Below are positions 34,841 to 47,741 of a DNA stretch of 64,000 nucleotides, piece by piece. Source of the stretch: Chlorops oryzae (taxonomy: Eukaryota > Arthropoda > Insecta > Diptera > Chloropidae); the NCBI GenBank assembly GCA_020466095.1, contig CM035806.1, positions 169,661,082 through 169,725,081 on the forward strand, in the 5' to 3' direction. The first letter of the stretch is position 1. Each line of letters opens with the position of its first letter. The position numbers were made by a program, and so were the translations under genes. Under the pieces are notes generated by a model. It saw only the letters and a program-made list of their open reading frames with translations. It searched no databases and had not been told where the DNA came from.

Positions 34841-35000
34841 AATTTCCATTGTCGGTCTCTGTGCCGTTGTTGGCTGAGATGCCAATTTATGAAGCGAGAG
34901 GCTCTGGGTTCGATTCCCTGTTTCGGTTTTCCATTGTTTTCCCATTATACGTGGGGGATCACATCGGGCCCATGTGAGGGGCCTAACCCAACACTAACCT
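34841..35000 (+). repeat. tRNA-like SINE, family 1, best copy
   Basis: GTGCCGTTGTTGGCTGAGATG (A-box region) and a perfect B box GGTTCGATTCC at 34907-34917, then GTTTTCCCATTATACGTGGG and GATCACATCGGGCCCATGTG, ending in CTAACC-type repeats. The same order is seen inverted at 62010-62230. Confidence 0.75.
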
Positions 35001-35829
35001 AATCTAACATTACCATCAAATTTCTTCAAAAATACATATGTTAATGAACAGTGTCTCATGTTAAGAAAAAGTTTTGGCCTTCCCTTAAACGTGTATTTGC
35101 CTCGAAAACTCGTAAATCGAGAGATATTTTGTATGAAAAATTTTTGCATTTTTCCGCTTTTTCGATCTTTTCACGTCTAGGGGGCTATCTCCAGCTAAAA
35201 CTTCATATAAAAAAACGCTCAGATCAGAAATTTTTGGAGATATTTCTTTTATATGAAGTTTTTCATTTCTGTTTCATTTCTGACAGAACTGGAGAAGAGC
35301 CCCCAAGGGAAGACCCCTAATAAAAATTTTTAATTAATTTTTTTAGCAAAAACTTTCACAGAATTTCGAATGAGTTTACTGTCAATGTGTTTTTTTTGAA
35401 AAAGCCAACCAAAATTAAAAATTTATTGAGAGTAGGACAGAAATTTTGCTCATGGTATGCGCTATACATTTACTTGACACTCAAGGAATCGAAGAAATTT
35501 AATTTCTAACAGGATTTACACATTCAATCGATTTCGGACCAAACAAAATTAGAAATAGACATGTTTATCCTTTTAAGGACACACCTCTCTGATCGGACGA
35601 ATCCATTCGTTTGATTTATTGTGAATTCAAAATAAATTGTAATTTTTGCTCCCGGACGTAAGGTCAATTATTTTCATTCTAACATACATAGTTGCGAACG
35701 AACATCAGAAAAGGTGTTTTTTTCTGATTGCCAAAAATGCAACACTTAATTTTTTCACAACTAGAATGAAAACTATTCGATGTTAAGCCCGAGAATTAAA
35801 GTACTTAATAATAATCACTTATCGAAAAC
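35001..35829. other. Non-coding
   Basis: AT-rich, short frames only; nothing recognised. Confidence 0.4.
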
Positions 35830-36705
35830 ACACACAAATTACTGTAAATTATAAGAACTTAATAAAAAAAAAAAAATTAAAAAAAATTAATTTGAGTAAT
35901 TTTTTAAATAAAAAATAAACTTATTTTAATAGTTGTTTAAATAAAAAAAAATTAATTTTAATAATTTCTTACATAAAAAAATTGATTTTAATAATTTTTT
36001 AAATAAAAAAAAAATTAATTTTAATAATTTTTTAAATAAAAAAAACTTGTTTTAATAGTTTTTTAAATAAAAAAAATTGATTTTAATAATTTTTTAAATA
36101 AAAAAAATTAATTTTAAACATTTTTTATATAAAAAAAAATAATTTAAAAATTTTTTTAAATAAAAACAAATTGATTTTAATTATTTTTTAAATAAAAAAA
36201 AATTAATTTTAATAATCTTTTAAATAAAAAAAATTGATTTTAATTATTTTTTAAATAAAAAAATAATAATTTTAATAATTTTTTAAATAAAAAAAAATTA
36301 ATTTTAATAGTTTATTAAATAAAAAAAATAATTTTAATAATTTCTTAAATAAAAAAAAATTTATTTTAATAAATTTTTTAAATAAAAAAAAATTGATTTT
36401 AATAATTTTTTAAATAAAAAAAAATTATTTTAATTAATTTTTTAAATAAAAAAAAATTGATTTTAAAATTTTTTAAATAAAAAAAATTATTTTAATAATT
36501 TTTTAAATAAAAAAAAATTGATTTTAATAAATTTTTTAAATAAAAAAAATTGATTTTAAAATTTTTTAAATAAAAAAAATTGATTTTAAAATTTTTTAAA
36601 TAAAAAAAAATTGATTTTAATAATTTTTTAAATAAAAAAAAATTAATTTCAATAATTTTTTAAATAAAAAAAAAATTGATTTTAATAATTTTAAATACAA
36701 AAAAA
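35830..36705. repeat. AT-rich minisatellite, unit about 32-33 bp
   Basis: About 25 units of TTTTAATAATTTTTTAAATA followed by AAAAAAAATTGA. GC content is near 3 percent by eye. The unit is partly self-complementary (AATTTTTTAAATAAAAAAAATT). Could behave as a DNA-unwinding or matrix-attachment-like tract. Confidence 0.9.
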
Positions 36706-39237
36706 TATTCCCAAAATGAAGATCGAAAAATTAATATCACTTAATAATTTATATCGATATAAAAATAAGAAACATTTTTGGAAATATCGATTCGATTTAA
36801 TTTTTATTTTTATTTTATTTTGATTTTGATTTTTGTTTAGCTTTCTTCGCTTTTTGTTCTGTACAACAAGAGGCAACAGTGAAATAAAGACAAGTTAGGT
36901 ACTGCATTCAGTGGCAATAATTAACGTTATCACGTGAAATTAATTAAAAAAAAAAAAAAAACGGCCGACACCTGTTGAAATTATTCGAGGTTTTTCCATC
37001 CTTTCACACTTTTTCAAAATTTTTTTTTCTTTTACCTCCAAATAATGTGTTCACATTATTTCTTTAGATTAATTGATATAATATTTGATCGATTCTGATT
37101 GGGATCACTCAAAAGCCAATAAGGGAATTAATTTTGAAAATTTTGAAATTCATTTTATTCACCAACTAAAATTTTTTTTTTTTATATAAATTGCATCACA
37201 TTTTAGGCCGAAATCGTGCTCATTACCAATCACATGACACACTGCACTGCAAAAGGTTCAAGTTCTTCTTTAAGTGGAGGCTAAACGAGAGCCACATTCG
37301 AATAATAATAATAAAGAAAAGGCACGAAAAAATAAAGGAGAACAAATAGTAAAACGTGCAACGTGCAAGGATTCACAACAAACGACTACGACAGACAGAC
37401 AGGCAGCAGCGTGTGTTGGTAATAAAACTAACACGCGCCTCTTAAAAGCGCCTTAAAAAAAAGTAATAACAAAAACGATTGATTGCCACAATTGTCCTCC
37501 TTTTTAACCGTCTCGACGATATTGCTCTACTCGATTGCATAAACAAAGCAATTCGATGGCTTTTCATTGAACATAAACAATAAAATCAAATAAAAAATAA
37601 AAAATAAAATTATTGATAAAGAGGAAAATTAGCAAAAAAAAAAAAAATTAAAAAATAATAAATAATAAAAAAGGAAATAAAGAGGAAAATTGACGAAAAA
37701 AAAAATAGTAAAAAATAAAATAAAATTATTGATAAAGAGGAAAATTAACAAAAAAAAAAAAATTTATAATAAAATAAGACAATAAAAAATAAAAAATAAA
37801 ATTATTGACAAAGAGAAAAATTAACAAGAAAAAAATAATAAAAAATAAAAAAAGGTTTCAAAAAAATCGAATTGTAAAATTTTGTTTATTTTTATTTATT
37901 TTTACGTACTTTCGTAGTCGTAGTTCGAAGTCGATGGAGAGGCGATTCGTTGTGAAACTGGAGCGTTTCCTTTTTTTTGTTGCGCTACCTAAGGCGAAGA
38001 ACGACAGATGTCAACGGACGACTGAATTGTTGTGCCGCCGCTTACACAGCTTAAATACGAAAATCAAGACAGGCAAAAGTGAAATGATTGCAGTGCAGTT
38101 CTAGTAGCAGTGGCAGTGGCAGTGGCAGCAGCAGTCACTGTTGCTACTACGAAAAGGCGGGATTTCTGCAAGGAGCTTCAATGCGTACTGCACATGCTTA
38201 TTGCAAAGGTACTATATTTCGCTTTTTGGTTGTATGAGTGATGGAGCACACACACAAGCACATGCACACATGCACACATGCACAAAAGCAATCCACAGAC
38301 CAAGTTCATGGTGCACTGCGCTGTAAAGTATGCAGCGTTTCTTTGTCATACTCGATTGAAACAGTTTTTCTTTGTTGCACGCCGTGGCATATTAGCCTCT
38401 ATCCTTGCTTATACAGCTTCTTCTCTTACGCTTACAATTCGTACATAAAGAACGCCCGCGCGCACACACACATGACACAGGACACAGGACACACGACAGA
38501 ACACACACGCGCACATCGCAATATGCAATGCATATAGCAACAAATGTATATGTTTGTACATACTTAAATGAATTGTTTGCCACCGTCATGAGTAGGCGTT
38601 TTCTCAATAAATTGTGATATTTCCTCGCAACTGCGAAAACTTTCAATACTTTCATTCCTGCCCTGGGCCCTGCCCTCCTCTCCTCTTCGCTTCACAATTT
38701 TCCTCTCTTCGCGTTCTCGTTCTCGTTCTCGTTCTCATAACATTGATAAAGTTTTCACCATCGACGTGCGCAGTTGCATATTAAAACGTGAACGCTTCTG
38801 CTTCCGTTATGCATTCATCCAACAATCCATCCATCCATCTAACCGCCTGTCCATCCTTTTGCCCTTCCGACCTTCCTTGCCTTGCCAAATGCCTATCCTT
38901 GCAAGCTAACGTAAGTAGCATGCTTGCATAAATGAACGTAGGAGCTTGCGCCCACCTAGCAATTTTCCAAGTTTTTGTCCTTTTCCCACGGAACCTGCCA
39001 CGCGCAATTCTTATTAAATTGAGTTTCGTTGTTTTTGTTCCATTTTCTTGTTGTTGTTGTTGTTGTCCGTTTTTGTTTGTTTTCGTTTTATTTTTGATCG
39101 GATGTGCAATCTCCTCACTGCACTACTCTTCCTTATCAAATGCGCGCTCAGAAGAAATGTAATAAAAGTTGTCTGTGAGTATTCCCCGAATTTAGGGATT
39201 TAAAAAAAAAAAAAAACAAGTTTATAAACAAATAAAA
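36706..39237. other. Non-coding with simple repeats
   Basis: Array of AAAATTATTGATAAAGAGGAAAATT units at about 37600-37830; a CAGTGG run at 38107-38130; CA-rich stretches at 38246-38285 and 38460-38515; GTTCTC repeats at 38715-38735; ATCC repeats near 38825-38840. A GC-moderate patch at 37900-38110 has no trusted splice sites. Confidence 0.45.
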
Positions 39238-40074
39238 AATTAAGGGTGTTATAGTCAGAAGGAGCCTGACAGACACACATTTTCAAATAATTTTTAATAT
39301 CAAGAGGTGTTTAAGGCCATAAGGGGCCCCATATGCTGACTTTTGATAGATTTCTTTATGAAAACCGCCATTTTGCCACGCCCACTTTTTCAATTTTTTT
39401 GGAAATTCTAATCGGAGGCTTAAATATACGCTCAAATTCTAAGTATCATGGAAATATTTGGAAAAAGTTCGATTTTGAGGCATTTTTGGGATTTTTGTGA
39501 TAGACCCTAGTATTGGGGGTACCCTTAATAATGGACCGCCCAAGGAAATTTTTTGAGAGGATGTTTATGGCTACAAAGGAAGCATAAGTGCCAAATTTCG
39601 TTCAAGTCCCATTTGAATTTCCGGTGAGGAGGCCATTTTTGAAAAATTCCCTTCGGCCACGCCCACTTTTCCAATTTTTGGAAACTGAATAACTTGGCTT
39701 TAAATATGTTCAACTATCAAAATATATTGAAAAAGTCCGATTTTGGAGCAGTTTTTGTTGTTTTCATAACAGACCCTAGTACTGGAGGTACCCCTAAAAA
39801 TTGTCCGATCGGGTCCATTCTCGAACTTGTTCTTACTCATGTCCCCGTTAGCACGCATACCAAATTTTGTCAAGATAGCTCAACTCCTTCGATAAGATAA
39901 CTGAATACAAACAGACGGACGGACAGACAGACGGACATGTCTAAATCAAATCTCCTGGTGACGCTGATCATTTCTATATACATACATTTTGTATGGTCTA
40001 TCTCTGCTGGTTCTGGGTGTTACACACAACCACACAAACGCAATATACCCTCGACACAGAGAGTGTCGGGTATA
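39238..40074 (-). mobile_element. CCGACACA-family element, copy 3
   Basis: Reverse orientation: starts with AAGGGTGTTATAGTCAG and ends CCTCGACACAGAGAGTGTCG GGTATA. The two internal halves are present, plus a CAGACGGACGGACAGACAG microsatellite at 39909-39935. The right part of the short end (CGGGTATT) is missing near 39270. Confidence 0.8.
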
Positions 40075-40398
40075 AAAACGAGCGATTCCAATAACAAAGA
40101 GATTTGTGGTCGAATCCACTTGAACTAGGTAATCATTTCCCAGCAGGTAAAATTCAACAGGAAAATTCAGATCCTGGAAATTGTAAAGATGCTTATAGCT
40201 GGTTAGCTGAAAATCCATTCCATTAATAAAGCATAGCAATGGAATGTAATTATCTCATTTCTACGAAGTATTCATTGCATTTTCATGAAAATCATCATGA
40301 ATGGAAAAATGTTTAGCTAAGCTACACAGAACAGCAGGACACGCACGCAGCACGGCTGCCTGGTTAGCCCAATTTTTACGCAGAAATAGTGATGAGTA

Positions 40399-40534
40399 CA
40401 CTGAGAAAAAAATCAACCAGAAAACTGGTTAAATCAAAAGGAAAAACATACAAAACGGCGGCTTCAACAAGGAATATTTTGAATTTTAACAATTTTTCTT
40501 GTTGGGGAAAAATAAAGATTTTCTTTTTGAATTT
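40399..40534 (-). mobile_element. CACTGAG-family MITE fragment
   Basis: After TA at 40397-40398 reads CACTGAGAAAAAAATCAACC, then AAAACATACAAAACGGCGGC and TTCAACAAGGAATATTTT as in 58011-58660. Truncated at about 40530, where the giant inverted repeat begins. Confidence 0.75.
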
Positions 40535-42836
40535 TGTTTGCTCAGATTATATCTGATGTCTTAAAACAATTTTTGTATTTATCCGTTTAGCCGAATCTTT
40601 CAACTATCAAAAAATAAGTTGGGATGTCCACAACCGGTGACTCTTCCCTATATTGATATCATACATATATACATATTATATGTGGCGTCAATAGTTCGAT
40701 TTTCTCGAACGTTGATATAATAACACGGCTAGCGAAAGCCATTGAACTGGAAAAAAAGGAGAATCAATAAAAATGCAAAAAATTAAAAGAGAGCGAAATA
40801 AGTGAAGCAATATTCCCATATCCCATATTCAATGCGTTTTTAAATTATAACGACATGTTTTCGAAAAAGAAAAACTTCATACAAAGTATATGAAAGGATA
40901 TTGCAATGTTAAAGGAATTGAAATTGGAAATTTCTTCGAAAATTTAATTGATAGATGTGTGCACTACAAAGATATCCGGTATCTACCAGCAACTTACGTT
41001 GCTTTGATATGATTGAAAAGGATATTGAAGAATTTTAATAGAAAAATTCTTCGAAATTTTCATACTCAATCCTATAAGATTTTTCCGAGAATACGTTTCA
41101 ATCGTTAACTATCGCAAACTATTCGAGATGTATAGAGATGAATCTATCGCATCACTTGGGCAACAGAAAATATCTATGTATGTGAATTCAATGTTAAGAG
41201 TGAACGAAAATTCTTGGAAACTTTTTTCCTGGACTGGATAGGGTTTTATGGGTCTTATGTGCTTTTGAAGATTAAAAAATTTTCATCAGAGGAACAGAAA
41301 TATTTTAAAATATTTTTGTTCCTTTCACAAATAAGGAGTGATATTTATGCCTCGGAATTTGAATGTGTAAAAAAATGAAAAAAAAAAATTAAAAAAATTA
41401 AAAAAAATAAAAAAATTAAAAAAATTTAAAAAATTTAAAAAATTTAAAAAATTTAAAAAATTTAAAAAATTTAAAAAATTTAAAAATTTTAAAAAATTTA
41501 AAAAATTTAAAAAATTTAAAAAAGTTAAAAAATTTAAAAAATTCAAACAATTCAAAAAATTCAAAAAATTCAAAAAATTTAAAAAATTTAAAAAATTTAA
41601 AAGATTTAAAAAATTAAAAAAATTTAAAAAAGTTAAAAAATTTTAACATTTAAAAAAATTCAAATTTAAAAAATTTAATAAATTTAAAAAAGTTAAAAAA
41701 ATTCAAAAAATTCAAACAATTCAAAAAATTTTAAAAAAATTTAAAAATTCAAAACATTTAAAAAATTCAAAAATTTCAAAAAATTCAAAATTCAAAAAAT
41801 TCTATTAGGTCTGTTTCCATACTGTACGAAACTGCCCAAAACTACCAATTTTTTTTAGAACTGTATGAAAATTGGGCAAAATTGCACATCGAACTGATTT
41901 GGAATTTTTGACTGTGAATTTTTCCATTTTTGTTTGAATATTTTTGGAATATTTTTTGAATATTTTTTTGAATTTTTTTTTTTCATTTTTTTACATATTC
42001 AAATTCCGAGGCATAAATATCACTCCTTATTTGTGAAAGGAACAAAAATATTTAAAAATATTTCTGTTCCTCTGATGAAAAGTTTTTAAGCTTCAAAAGC
42101 ACATAAAACCCATAAAACCCTATCCAGTCCATGAAAAAAGTATTCAAGAATTTTCGTTCACTCTTAACATTGAATTCACATATGTAGATATTTTCTGTTG
42201 CCCTAATGATGCGATAGATTCATCTCTATACATCTCGAATAGTTTGCGATAGTTAACGATTGAAACGTATTCTCGGAAAAATCTAATAGGATTGAGTATG
42301 AAAATTTCGAAGAATTTTTCTATTAAAATTCATCAATATCCTTTTCAATCATATCAAAGCAACATAAGTTGCTGGTAGATACCGGATATCTTTGTAGTGC
42401 ACACATCTATCAATTAAATTTTCGAAGAAAATTCCAATTTCAATTCCTTCAACATTGCAATATCCTTTCATATATGTATGAAGTTTTTTTCTTTTTCGAA
42501 AAAATGTCGTTTTAATTTAAAAACGCATTGAATATGGGATATGGGAATATTGCTTCACTTATTTCGCTCTCTTTTAATTTTTTTGCATTTTTATTGATTC
42601 TCCTTTTTTTCCAGTTCAATGGCTTTCGCTAGCCGTGTTATTATATCAACGTTCGAGAAAATCGAACTATTGACGCCACATATGTATATATGCATGATAT
42701 AAATATAGGGGAGAGTAACCGGCTGTGGACAACCGGTTGTGGACATCCCAACTTATTTTTTTTATAGTTGAAAGATTCGGCTAAACGGATAAATACAAAA
42801 ATTGTTTTAAGACATCAGACATAATCGGAGCAAACA
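40535..42836. repeat. Giant inverted repeat (2.3 kb) with A-rich centre
   Basis: The left arm (40535 to about 41375) and right arm (about 41975-42836) are inverted copies of each other, about 800 bases each and very similar by eye. Outer ends are TGTTTGCTC and GAGCAAACA. Matching landmarks include GACGCCACATATG / TGTGGCGTCAATAG and CGGATATCTTTGTAGTGCAC against GTGCACTACAAAGATATCCG. The right arm has an extra ACCGGCTGTGGACA unit. The centre (41375-41800) is a degenerate AAATTTAAAA array. No coding frame. It could be a foldback transposon or an arm duplication; if transcribed it would fold into a long double-stranded hairpin. Confidence 0.9.
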
Positions 42837-42879
42837 CCAAAGCATAAAGATACACATTCGGCTTTTTGTTTCGAAGAAA

Positions 42880-43320
42880 AACAAAAACAAAAAAATGAAG
42901 CTTTTCTAATATTTTTTGTTTCCGGCAAATCAATGGACCATCTTGAAATAGTTTGTGACCATTTTCGAAATATGTTTCGGATCATTTTCATGTTAATAAA
43001 CATATATAGAAATGGAAAGTTTCGCTTTTTACACGGAATCATTACGCCATTTAAAACGTTTTTGTGCACGGAACGATCCCAAATGTCATCGATGACATGA
43101 AGTGGCCCAACACCGTTACCAGAGAGACACGTCCAGACCATCACACTTCCCCTCCTCCATGCTTTACAGTTGTCTAAAAACTTTTCAGGGGTTGTTCGTA
43201 TCCTCGTGTAGATGGTTCATAATAAATACAGTTTGCACGAAATCGGCCATCGCGTCCGTGAGTTATGGAGCAATTCATTATTTAAGACCCGACGTATGAG
43301 CAATGTTATTTAGAATAAAT
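42880..43320 (-). pseudogene. Decayed Tc1-like transposase fragment
   Basis: Minus-strand translation gives TVKHGGGSVMVWTCLSGNG and VGPLHVIDD in one frame, then after a frame change NDPKHISKMVTNYF. These are the DDE-domain landmarks of Tc1-family transposases: the KHGGGSVMVWG block around the second catalytic Asp region and the NDPKH block. Stops and a frameshift lie between them and the C-terminal part is missing at the edge of the giant inverted repeat. It would have catalysed cut-and-paste at TA sites. It is not functional. Confidence 0.85.
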
Positions 43321-43436
43321 ATAGTAGGCTGTGACATTACGTATACGCCTTGTTTGAAAAATTAATGAACTGGAATTTGTAAGTTTCAAAAAGAAAATCA
43401 TGTGTCTTTCAACATCAATGGATAGAGGACGAAGAG

Positions 43437-43760
43437 CAGTGTTGCCAGTTTAGGGGTTTTCCCCCTAGATTTAGGGGTTTTTCCTACTTTTAGGGGGTCG
43501 TTTAGGGGCAACAAATTTTTAGAGGGCATGTATTAGGGGGAACAAATTTTCCTAGGAGAATTTTAGGGCTTATGATATATATGATATAAACAAATATTGT
43601 GCGAAGTTTAAAGTGTTTGATATAGAAAAATCTGTCAAATTTGTTGAAGTTCTTTCCAAATTACTTTTTTTCATTTCGAATATTGTACTTTTTAGGGGGC
43701 ATATTTTGAATCTGGGGGGAGTTAAGGAGTAGTTTTAGGGGGAGCTACCTGGCAACACTG
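43437..43760. mobile_element. hAT-like MITE (CAGTGTTGCCAG), copy 1
   Basis: Exact 8-bp duplication ACGAAGAG at 43429-43436 and 43761-43768. Ends CAGTGTTGCCAGTTTAGGGG and CTACCTGGCAACACTG. The interior is full of TTTAGGGG motifs. An 8-bp duplication with CAGTG ends is typical of hAT. Confidence 0.85.
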
Positions 43761-43768
43761 ACGAAGAG

Positions 43769-44010
43769 TGACGAAGAGTCGGATAGATGGAAAGAGAGGA
43801 CGGGAAGGGGAGAGAGTGTATGAGGGCCAAAACGTGAGAGGGAGAGTAAGTCAGAAGAAGGCAGAGAACGAAGACAGAGGAAGACTTAGGAAGACAGTGA
43901 AAGACAGAGGAAGACAGTGAAAGACAAAGAAAGACAGTGGAAGACAGTGAAAGACGGAGAAAGACAGTGGAAGACAGAGGAAGACAGACGAAGACAGAGG
44001 AATAGTTGTG
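43769..44010. repeat. GAAGACAG-type minisatellite
   Basis: Purine-rich region with units of 10-11 bases (AGGAAGACAG, TGAAAGACAG) clearest at 43870-44000. Confidence 0.8.
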
Positions 44011-45290
44011 TAACTCAAACTTCGACTTATTTCACAATGTTACTTGAAAACTTAACTGCAAGAATTAAAAAAAAAAAACATCTCTGTTTTTTGGACAATG
44101 AAAAAAAAAAAAGCCGGGCAATTATTTCAAGGACAGTCCTATGTATATGTATGACTATAACTGCAGAGCTGTTACCTACAAGATTTCAACCTATCGAAAT
44201 CGACTGTTCGGTGAACGATAGCTGGAGGTTCCCCATGTTCTTCATCGATGTTCCTTCAAAATTCGACCCATTTTGATCGTGTAGCGTTTTTTCCTTTAAT
44301 CCTTAAAGTAATTATTTTTTTTTTTTTTTTTTTTTCTTCAATGAAACAATTCTCCATAGTCCGAGCGAGTCGGGCATACAACATACATACATAAGATGCT
44401 AAAAAAAATAACAACACACTCCCATTTCGCCATAAATCACAGCGATTGGTATGACCGGAATGATGACCTATCTTAAGTACGACGTGACACGGTCATATCC
44501 AAAAAGCTACGTTCGTTAGTCTAGCTCCCTGAATAAGGCCACACCCAGAGCAGGGAGTTGTCATCAATAATGCCAGCGATTCGGAGCATATTCCTAAACA
44601 CCAACAAACGGAACACATTCAACCATGCATGTACGTAATTATGTACTTACATATGTACGTACATAGGTGTAGATATATTATTCATGCATTTGCATTCGAA
44701 ATTCTTACACATGTACATACATATGTTGTTATGTATTAAATAGGGTCGTACTTTCATTTGATTTATTTTTGTTCTTAATAATTTCGTTTCGAATCGATTT
44801 TTTGTGTGCAGTTTCTTTGCCTCGTCCCGATTTTCCGAACGTGGCCTGGTTTGCGAGTTGAGACCTTTCTTAGTTTTTTTTTTTTTTATATTTTTTGTAT
44901 GGTCGAAGTCGAAAAATCCTTAGCCCAAGTGTGTGTGTGTGTTAGTTTGGCCTGCATTCACGATGCCACAACGGAACGTTCGGCCCTATTCGACTGCGGA
45001 TCGAGTGCAGTATTCTATGCTGCCCTGTGCTGCCTCTGTTGTGTGCTGTGTCCGTTGTGTGCAATTGTGTCACACAAATGTGCCTCCTCAGTTAGCTGAC
45101 AGCCCACTCAATCGTTCGGTTAGGCTAATGAAAAAAATTCGCCATACACACATATGTATATGTATAAGTATATGACGTCATATCGTCGAAATGCACAATT
45201 GCAACGGAAGCACGAGAACGAGAATTTTCTCGAATGTGGGACTGTGGGACGCCCCCGCCTCGCATCAGCTCGGATCGATCGTCTTGCCAT
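44011..45290. other. Non-coding; GC-richer from about 44780
   Basis: TACATA/TATGTA runs at 44630-44730, T-run at 44310-44336. From 44800 to 45290 the DNA is GC-richer with TGTGTGTGTG and CTGCCTCTGTTGTG blocks; a leader or promoter region is possible but unproven. Confidence 0.35.
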
Positions 45291-45640
45291 AAATCGAAAT
45301 GAAACGAAACGAAACGGAACGGAACGTTGGGGACGGCGAACTGCATGAGTGTGGGCTTGGTGGACTGCGACTGGGACCAAAATTGAATTGTCTTTTTACC
45401 TATATTCGGATCGATAACGACGGGCGCGTGCAGGTAATTACGAGGGTAACACGAACATTCGCACAAAGTTCGCTTCATTTAATTTTCATACATATCTCGT
45501 TGCAGTATCACGACATGGAATTGGAATGGAATCCCATTGGGTGGGTCGGCCGTATTGGGTCAAATGGGATGGTATGGAATGGGACTGGGTCGGTTTTTCG
45601 GTACCGGTTGAATCGATTGAAAGCTGCGCTATGAAGTCAT
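45291..45640 (+). other. Possible short spliced transcript segment
   Basis: A donor-like GTGCAG/GTAATT (intron from 45434) is followed 72 bases later by a good acceptor, TATCTCGTTGCAG (to 45505). A 72-bp intron is normal for flies. Reading through joins NDGRVQ to YHDMELEW in one frame, ending at TGA near 45634. However, the second part is a TGGAATGGGA-type repeat that recurs elsewhere, so coding is doubtful. Confidence 0.2.
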
Positions 45641-47733
45641 AAGGTGTACCCGTAGACTGTAGTAAGCAACTACACATTGGGCACACGAATTTGGGTTAGG
45701 TAGCCCATAAACCTTTACATAGAATGCATATATATATATATATTATATGTATATATATATATAGTATGTAGTGTATATAACTAACGTAGCGCGTAGTGCC
45801 GAAAACTAGGTTACTACGACCAATCAAAATGTTGTCATGCCAGACAGAGAGCGAACACGCCATACATAGAGAGAGAGAGAGCGAGCGAGCGAGAGTCACC
45901 ACATAGGCCCGAGCGATGCGCACACACACAGAGAAATGAAACGAAATTTTTTCGCAAAATCTCACACACAATACCGGCTTTTCCTTACCCTTTCCCCCCA
46001 CTCGCATCGTATCGCATTGCATTCGTATTGCATCGTGTCGTGTCGCCGTACTACATACATACATATATCGGCTAGGCGCATGGTTGTTGAATTTTCTCAC
46101 TTGCTTGCATTCCTGGCTTCCTGTTACTCGGCACGGACTCGAAATCGACCGAATCGGAACCGAATTCATGCGAATTCTCTCTTCCAGTTACTTTCGGTTT
46201 GTCGTTTTTTTTGGTTTTTTTTGACTTCGTCATCAATTGCGGAGCGTAGAAATACTATAAATTATATACTCCATGCTTCTATGTATACGTCATTAACGTA
46301 CTACAAAACGATGACGAGATGCTGATGTGGGGAAAAGGCGAAATGAAGTAGAGAAAAGAGAACGAAAATGACAACGACGAGGACGACGACGAGGATAGTG
46401 ATAGAGGTGGATGGCGAGGGCAAGGACGGTGGCGTGGGCGTGGGCGAGTACGAGGACGAGAACATTGAAAACGAGGGCATATAATAGAAGACAACAAAAC
46501 GCAGCGATGACTTCTCGATGAACATGAAAGGGTTAAATGTCAACTGCTTTCGTTGCGGAAGTCCACAACGAAAGGTACAGCGCGATAAAGAAAATAATAT
46601 TTTTCATAGTTATTTCTCCTTTTAATGAGTTAACAACACATTGCTATACACATTTATATATGTATGTATGTATGTAAAAAGCCAAGCCAGGCTCGCCATA
46701 GCGAACAATATAGAGCGTAATTGCTGAGCTATTGTCTTGTATTGGGCGTGGCAATTTTTTAGCATCAGCAATGGAATGGAATAGAATGGCATTGGAATCG
46801 AATTGAATCGAATTTGATCGGATTTAAGAATTTCAGAAACGCGTCTTTGTAGGGGTTTGGGTGGGGTGTTTACTTGGAGACGGAATCAATTTGGAAATCA
46901 GGCCAAAAGTCTAAATCTACATCAATTTGTAAAAGAAAAGCAGAGCCGCCATATCGCTTGATTATAGCCTGTGGGATTATTCCCATGCTTCCATGAATTG
47001 TGCAATGATCTAATTTGGCTCATTAGCTAAAGTGTGCTCGTAAATTGCGTTGCAGAACAGCACGAAGAGCTATGTAAATGAATGCTTTATTTGAGCACAC
47101 GTCTCGAGTGGTATATGTATGTAGGTACTAAACATTGGTCACGGTCATGCAAGAGCGCACACACACACACGCACACAAACACAGGCAGGGTAAGAAAATG
47201 CGGTGAAGGATATACAATCAGGGCCGCTTTTCATTGTAAAAGTGCCAGCGCGGCTGCCTTGTTCCACATAATTTTACACACACATACTCAAACGCGCGCA
47301 CACATACAAAAAAAGTGCACTACGCCTGCTGGATGGATGGATGGATGGCTCACCCATAACATGGAAGATAAGACCTTAAGCCAAAGCCATTAGAAGCTAA
47401 AACGTGCGCCAAGGAAATAGGTTAAGTTAGCTTGCCTATAATTTTTTTTTTTTTTCTGTTTTTTTTTCCATGTCTCCTTTTCGCCTTTTCTTTGAATGTA
47501 TTCACTCACTCACGCAAACCAAAAACAAAAAAAAAAAAAAAAACAACAACAGACGACGAATTATTATGAAAATGTGTTTGAAATAAAGTCAAGGTAAAAT
47601 CGCAAGAAAGTATGCTACGAATAAAAACAAAAGGCAACACACTCCAATTAACAATGTCGTTGGTGTCCGTTGAGCGACGTACATACATACATACTTATAT
47701 AGCTACATGGGTATTTTCAAACGGACAGTGACA
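45641..47733. other. Non-coding with many simple repeats
   Basis: TA repeats at 45728-45768, GAGA/GAGC at 45868-45895, GACGAC and GGGCGTGGGCG blocks at 46375-46470, GGAAT repeats at about 46770-46815, CA runs at 47156-47180 and 47275-47300, GGAT repeats at 47332-47348, A-run at 47527-47543. No trusted exon. Confidence 0.45.
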
Positions 47734-47741
47734 GTTACTTT

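Noticed and set aside
34841..34925. Functional tRNA gene with a perfect B box
   Set aside because: The sequence extends into a conserved SINE tail and recurs elsewhere with the same tail.
45486..45634. Coding frame in the GGAATGGGA stretch
   Set aside because: Pentamer-rich sequence of this type occurs in several places (1076, 46770) and reads open by composition.
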